Assembly (NCBI GenBank): GCA_003268905.1
Contig: QLTU01000029.1
Coordinates: 1 to 36,558 of the forward strand
Direction: 5' to 3'
DNA: 36,558 bases
Source: Acidovorax defluvii
GTDB taxonomy: Bacteria > Pseudomonadota > Gammaproteobacteria > Burkholderiales > Burkholderiaceae_C
Under the pieces are notes generated by a model, which was not told where the DNA came from, searched no databases, and saw nothing but the letters and a program-made list of their open reading frames with translations. Below, piece after piece: positions 34,890 through 36,558 of this stretch (positions within the stretch are counted from its first letter, which is position 1; every line of letters begins with the position of its first letter). The translations under genes and the position numbers were made by a program.

Positions 34890-35213
34890 ATGAAGCCTTC
34901 CGAAGCGTTAGCCTCGAACCGGGCTGCGATCCGGCAGGTGGTCGAGTCACACCGCGCCCGCAACGCTCGGGTATTTGGCTCTGTTCTTCACGGCCAGGAC
35001 ACCGACAGCAGCGACTTGGACATCCTAGTCGACCCAACGCCTGAGACGACCTTGCTGGACATCGGCGCGATCCGCCATGACCTCAGCAAGCTCCTTGGCG
35101 TGTCGGTAGACGTGCTGACGCCTAATGCCTTGCCCGATAAATTCCGGGCCACGGTACTCGCGGAGGCTCGCTTGGTATGCCCCGCGATCAGCAACGACTT
35201 GCCGATTACCTAG
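34890..35213 (+). CDS. mntA: MNT-type nucleotidyltransferase antitoxin
   Basis: This protein of 107 residues has the minimal nucleotidyltransferase signature VFGSVLHGQDTDSSDLDILV, with G30-S31 and D42-x-D44, and a later VDVLTPNALP. In MntA-HepT pairs, the MNT protein neutralises the HEPN RNase toxin by adding AMP to a tyrosine near its active site. The ATG at 34890 follows a GAGAGACG motif. The gene overlaps hepT by 37 bp (35177-35213). The active-site residues look intact even though the partner is broken. Confidence 0.88.
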   Translation: MKPSEALASNRAAIRQVVESHRARNARVFGSVLHGQDTDSSDLDILVDPTPETTLLDIGAIRHDLSKLLGVSVDVLTPNALPDKFRATVLAEARLVCPAISNDLPIT

Positions 35214-35562
35214 GCCACATCGCCGAGGCCATCGAGCGCATTGTTCGCTACACCGGGGGCATGGACGAAGTGGCAGTCCTGAACAATCAGCTGGTGCAGG
35301 ATGCGGTGATCCGCAATTTCGAGATCATCGGCGAGGCCAGTAACAACATTGAGAAGCACCATCCGGATTTCGCGGCTTTGCATCCAGAATGCCTTTGTCG
35401 TTCGCTTACCAGATGCGCAACGCTGTTGCGCATGGCTACTTCAAGGTGGACTTTGAAATCGTTTGGAAGACGATCCACCGTGACCTTCCGGCCTTGCACA
35501 AACAGATTCAGGACGCGCAGGCCAGCGCCCCCAATCGAAGCATCGAAGGGATGAGGCCTTGA
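35177..35562 (+). pseudogene. hepT: HepT-family HEPN toxin with a one-base deletion
   Basis: The frame from ATG 35177 reads DQQRLADYLGHIAEAIERIV, then AVIRNFEIIGEASNNIEK and HPDFAALHPE, the HepT start. At about 35389 the reading continues in the -1 frame as PLSFAYQMRNAVAHGYFKVD, which carries the toxin R-x4-H-x-Y motif (RNAVAHGY), to a stop at 35560-35562. GAATGCC in place of GAAGTGCC would explain the break, that is, loss of one G. Unless the read is wrong, the product lacks the catalytic motif. No slippery heptamer is visible, so programmed frameshifting is unlikely. Confidence 0.85.
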
Positions 35563-36050
35563 AGAAGGGCGATCCCGCCAATGAGGCGGCTTCGTTCTTG
35601 CCCGACTGCGCTGGCCTGCCCGAGTAGCCGTGGGTTGCTGTTGGTGCCGGCGCGTGTGGTGCAGCCTGGAGCGATTTACCTCTTTGGAGTCGCCATGGCG
35701 CACTGGGAGATTGCGGCGCTGCGGCTGACTGGGGGCGCTTGGGTTGCCTGCGTGTATCGCACTGGGGGTGATGTCTGGAAGACTGAGGGGAAGTGTCACG
35801 CCTTGCGGAGATGTGTTCGTCAGCCACTTCCGGACTGTGGCTTTCAACGCACTGCTGTTTCTCCATTGCGCCAGGCAACCCGCGGTGAAGGGCGCATTTC
35901 GGTCGTCGATTGCATAGTCGTCTCACCTAATTCGTGAACGTCTCATCAATTTGAAAACCCGACAGTAATGCACCCGATATGCAAGTGATGTCAGTGCCAG
36001 CGGTCTGGAGGACGAACAAGACGTTGCCATCGTCCTTGCAGTCTGGCTCC
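35563..36050. other. Intergenic stretch without a convincing gene
   Basis: Open frames on both strands exist in this 490 bp (for example a + frame at 35695-35937 starting MAHWEIAALRLTGGAWVACV), but none has a ribosome binding site or recognisable family. It is probably junction debris between the MNT/HEPN pair and the truncated right-end gene. Confidence 0.4.
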
Positions 36051-36463
36051 ATGGGCGATCTAGAGATCCCCGCCTTCCTGCGCCGCCAAGCCGATGACGT
36101 TGCACTTCCAGCCTTCCTGCGCAAACGCGACCAGATCATCGACCACCAGGACCTGCGCTATTGGGCGGAGTCGGAGCATTACGAAGGTCTGACTCCACTG
36201 GGGATCAGCGAGTGGCTGCGCCTCACCCCCGCATCCCAATGGCCATCGACCTATGCGGGCCTGCGGCAAATGGGCTTGGGTGTTGGACTGGTGGACTGGC
36301 TGGAACTGGCCGTGGCTTCGCAGGCAGGCGCTGTGCATGCCGAGTCCAAAGTGGTCGAGGCGTTCCTGTACCTGATGTCCCGGCGAGACACCTATGAATC
36401 GCTGGCCAAGTCCGAGGGCCTGATAGGCGCCCTCCAGTCCACCGTTCTGCGGCTGCGCGAACT
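36051..36463 (+). pseudogene. 5' part of an unrecognised gene cut by the right IS1071-like end
   Basis: From ATG 36051 the frame reads MGDLEIPAFLRRQADD and DVALPAFLRKRDQ, a short doubled motif, then WAESEHYEGLTPLGISEWLR and VVEAFLYLMSRRDTYESLAK. It crosses into the inverted repeat at 36464, where the last residues are repeat-encoded (TGA at 36492-36494). It looks like a plasmid or ICE accessory protein, but I do not recognise it. An earlier in-frame start at 35979 is possible. It is truncated by the element. Confidence 0.5.
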
Positions 36464-36558
36464 GGGGTCTCCTCGTTTTCAGTGCAATAAGTGACGGTAC
36501 GCAAAGCTAGCACTGGCGCGGGGGTGGTCTGGGTAGACCGTTGATTTCATTGACTTTC
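36464..36558. repeat. Terminal inverted repeat of an IS1071-like Tn3-family element, right copy
   Basis: It begins GGGGTCTCCTCGTTTTCAGT at 36464 and is the exact reverse complement of 1-95 over all 95 bases. The tip points into the window, so the element lies to the right of it. Together with the left copy it brackets the whole cargo. Confidence 0.8.

Noticed and set aside
35389..35395. Programmed frameshift in hepT
   Set aside because: No slippery heptamer or downstream structure seen; a one-base deletion is simpler.
35581..35937. Plus-strand 118-codon frame between hepT and the right end
   Set aside because: No start context, odd composition and no recognised domain.

Overview
The window is a dense anti-phage defence island from a GC-rich betaproteobacterium, most likely a member of the Comamonadaceae. 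I base this on the codon and GC character, on a palindromic intergenic repeat of a type I associate with that family, and on the ends of the window. The first 95 bp (1-95) and the last 95 bp (36464-36558) are perfect inverted copies of each other. They look like the terminal inverted repeat of IS1071, a Tn3-family element. In both copies the GGGG tip points into the window, so the cargo at 96-36463 lies between two IS1071-like elements outside the window. Both flanking reading frames (96-284 and about 36051-36463) are cut off at these tips.

Region 1 (about 430-23474) is a BREX type 2 (Pgl) locus on the + strand: a small HTH regulator, pglW, pglX, then pglY, pglZ, brxD and brxHI. Between the two halves sits a five-gene accessory cassette: a HEPN-domain protein, a three-gene MqsR-MqsA-SecB-like toxin-antitoxin-chaperone (TAC) module, and an AAA ATPase with a TOPRIM-like partner, which are genes six and seven of that stretch. 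Most joints are 4-bp ATGA/GTGA overlaps, including pglX to HEPN to mqsR and pglY to brxHI, so the cassette is built into the operon.

Region 2 (23475-26460) is a scrapyard. It holds two IS3-type transposase fragments, the end of a DUF3696-type ATPase gene and the start of its partner on the minus strand, a complete IS30-family element (24726-25848), and a relaxase N-terminal fragment. The relaxase fragment runs into the first of two 45-bp palindromes of identical design.

Region 3 (26491-28307) is an AbiE toxin-antitoxin pair with the second palindrome over its promoter. Region 4 (28667-34641) is a self-contained operon: a small HTH regulator with repeated operator-like sequences, an AAA+ ATPase, a subtilisin-like protease with an intact catalytic set, and a third uncharacterised gene. 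One further unknown gene follows. This is the best candidate for a poorly described system. Region 5 (34825-35562) is an MNT/HEPN (MntA-HepT) pair whose hepT has a one-base deletion. No tRNA, rRNA or CRISPR array was seen.
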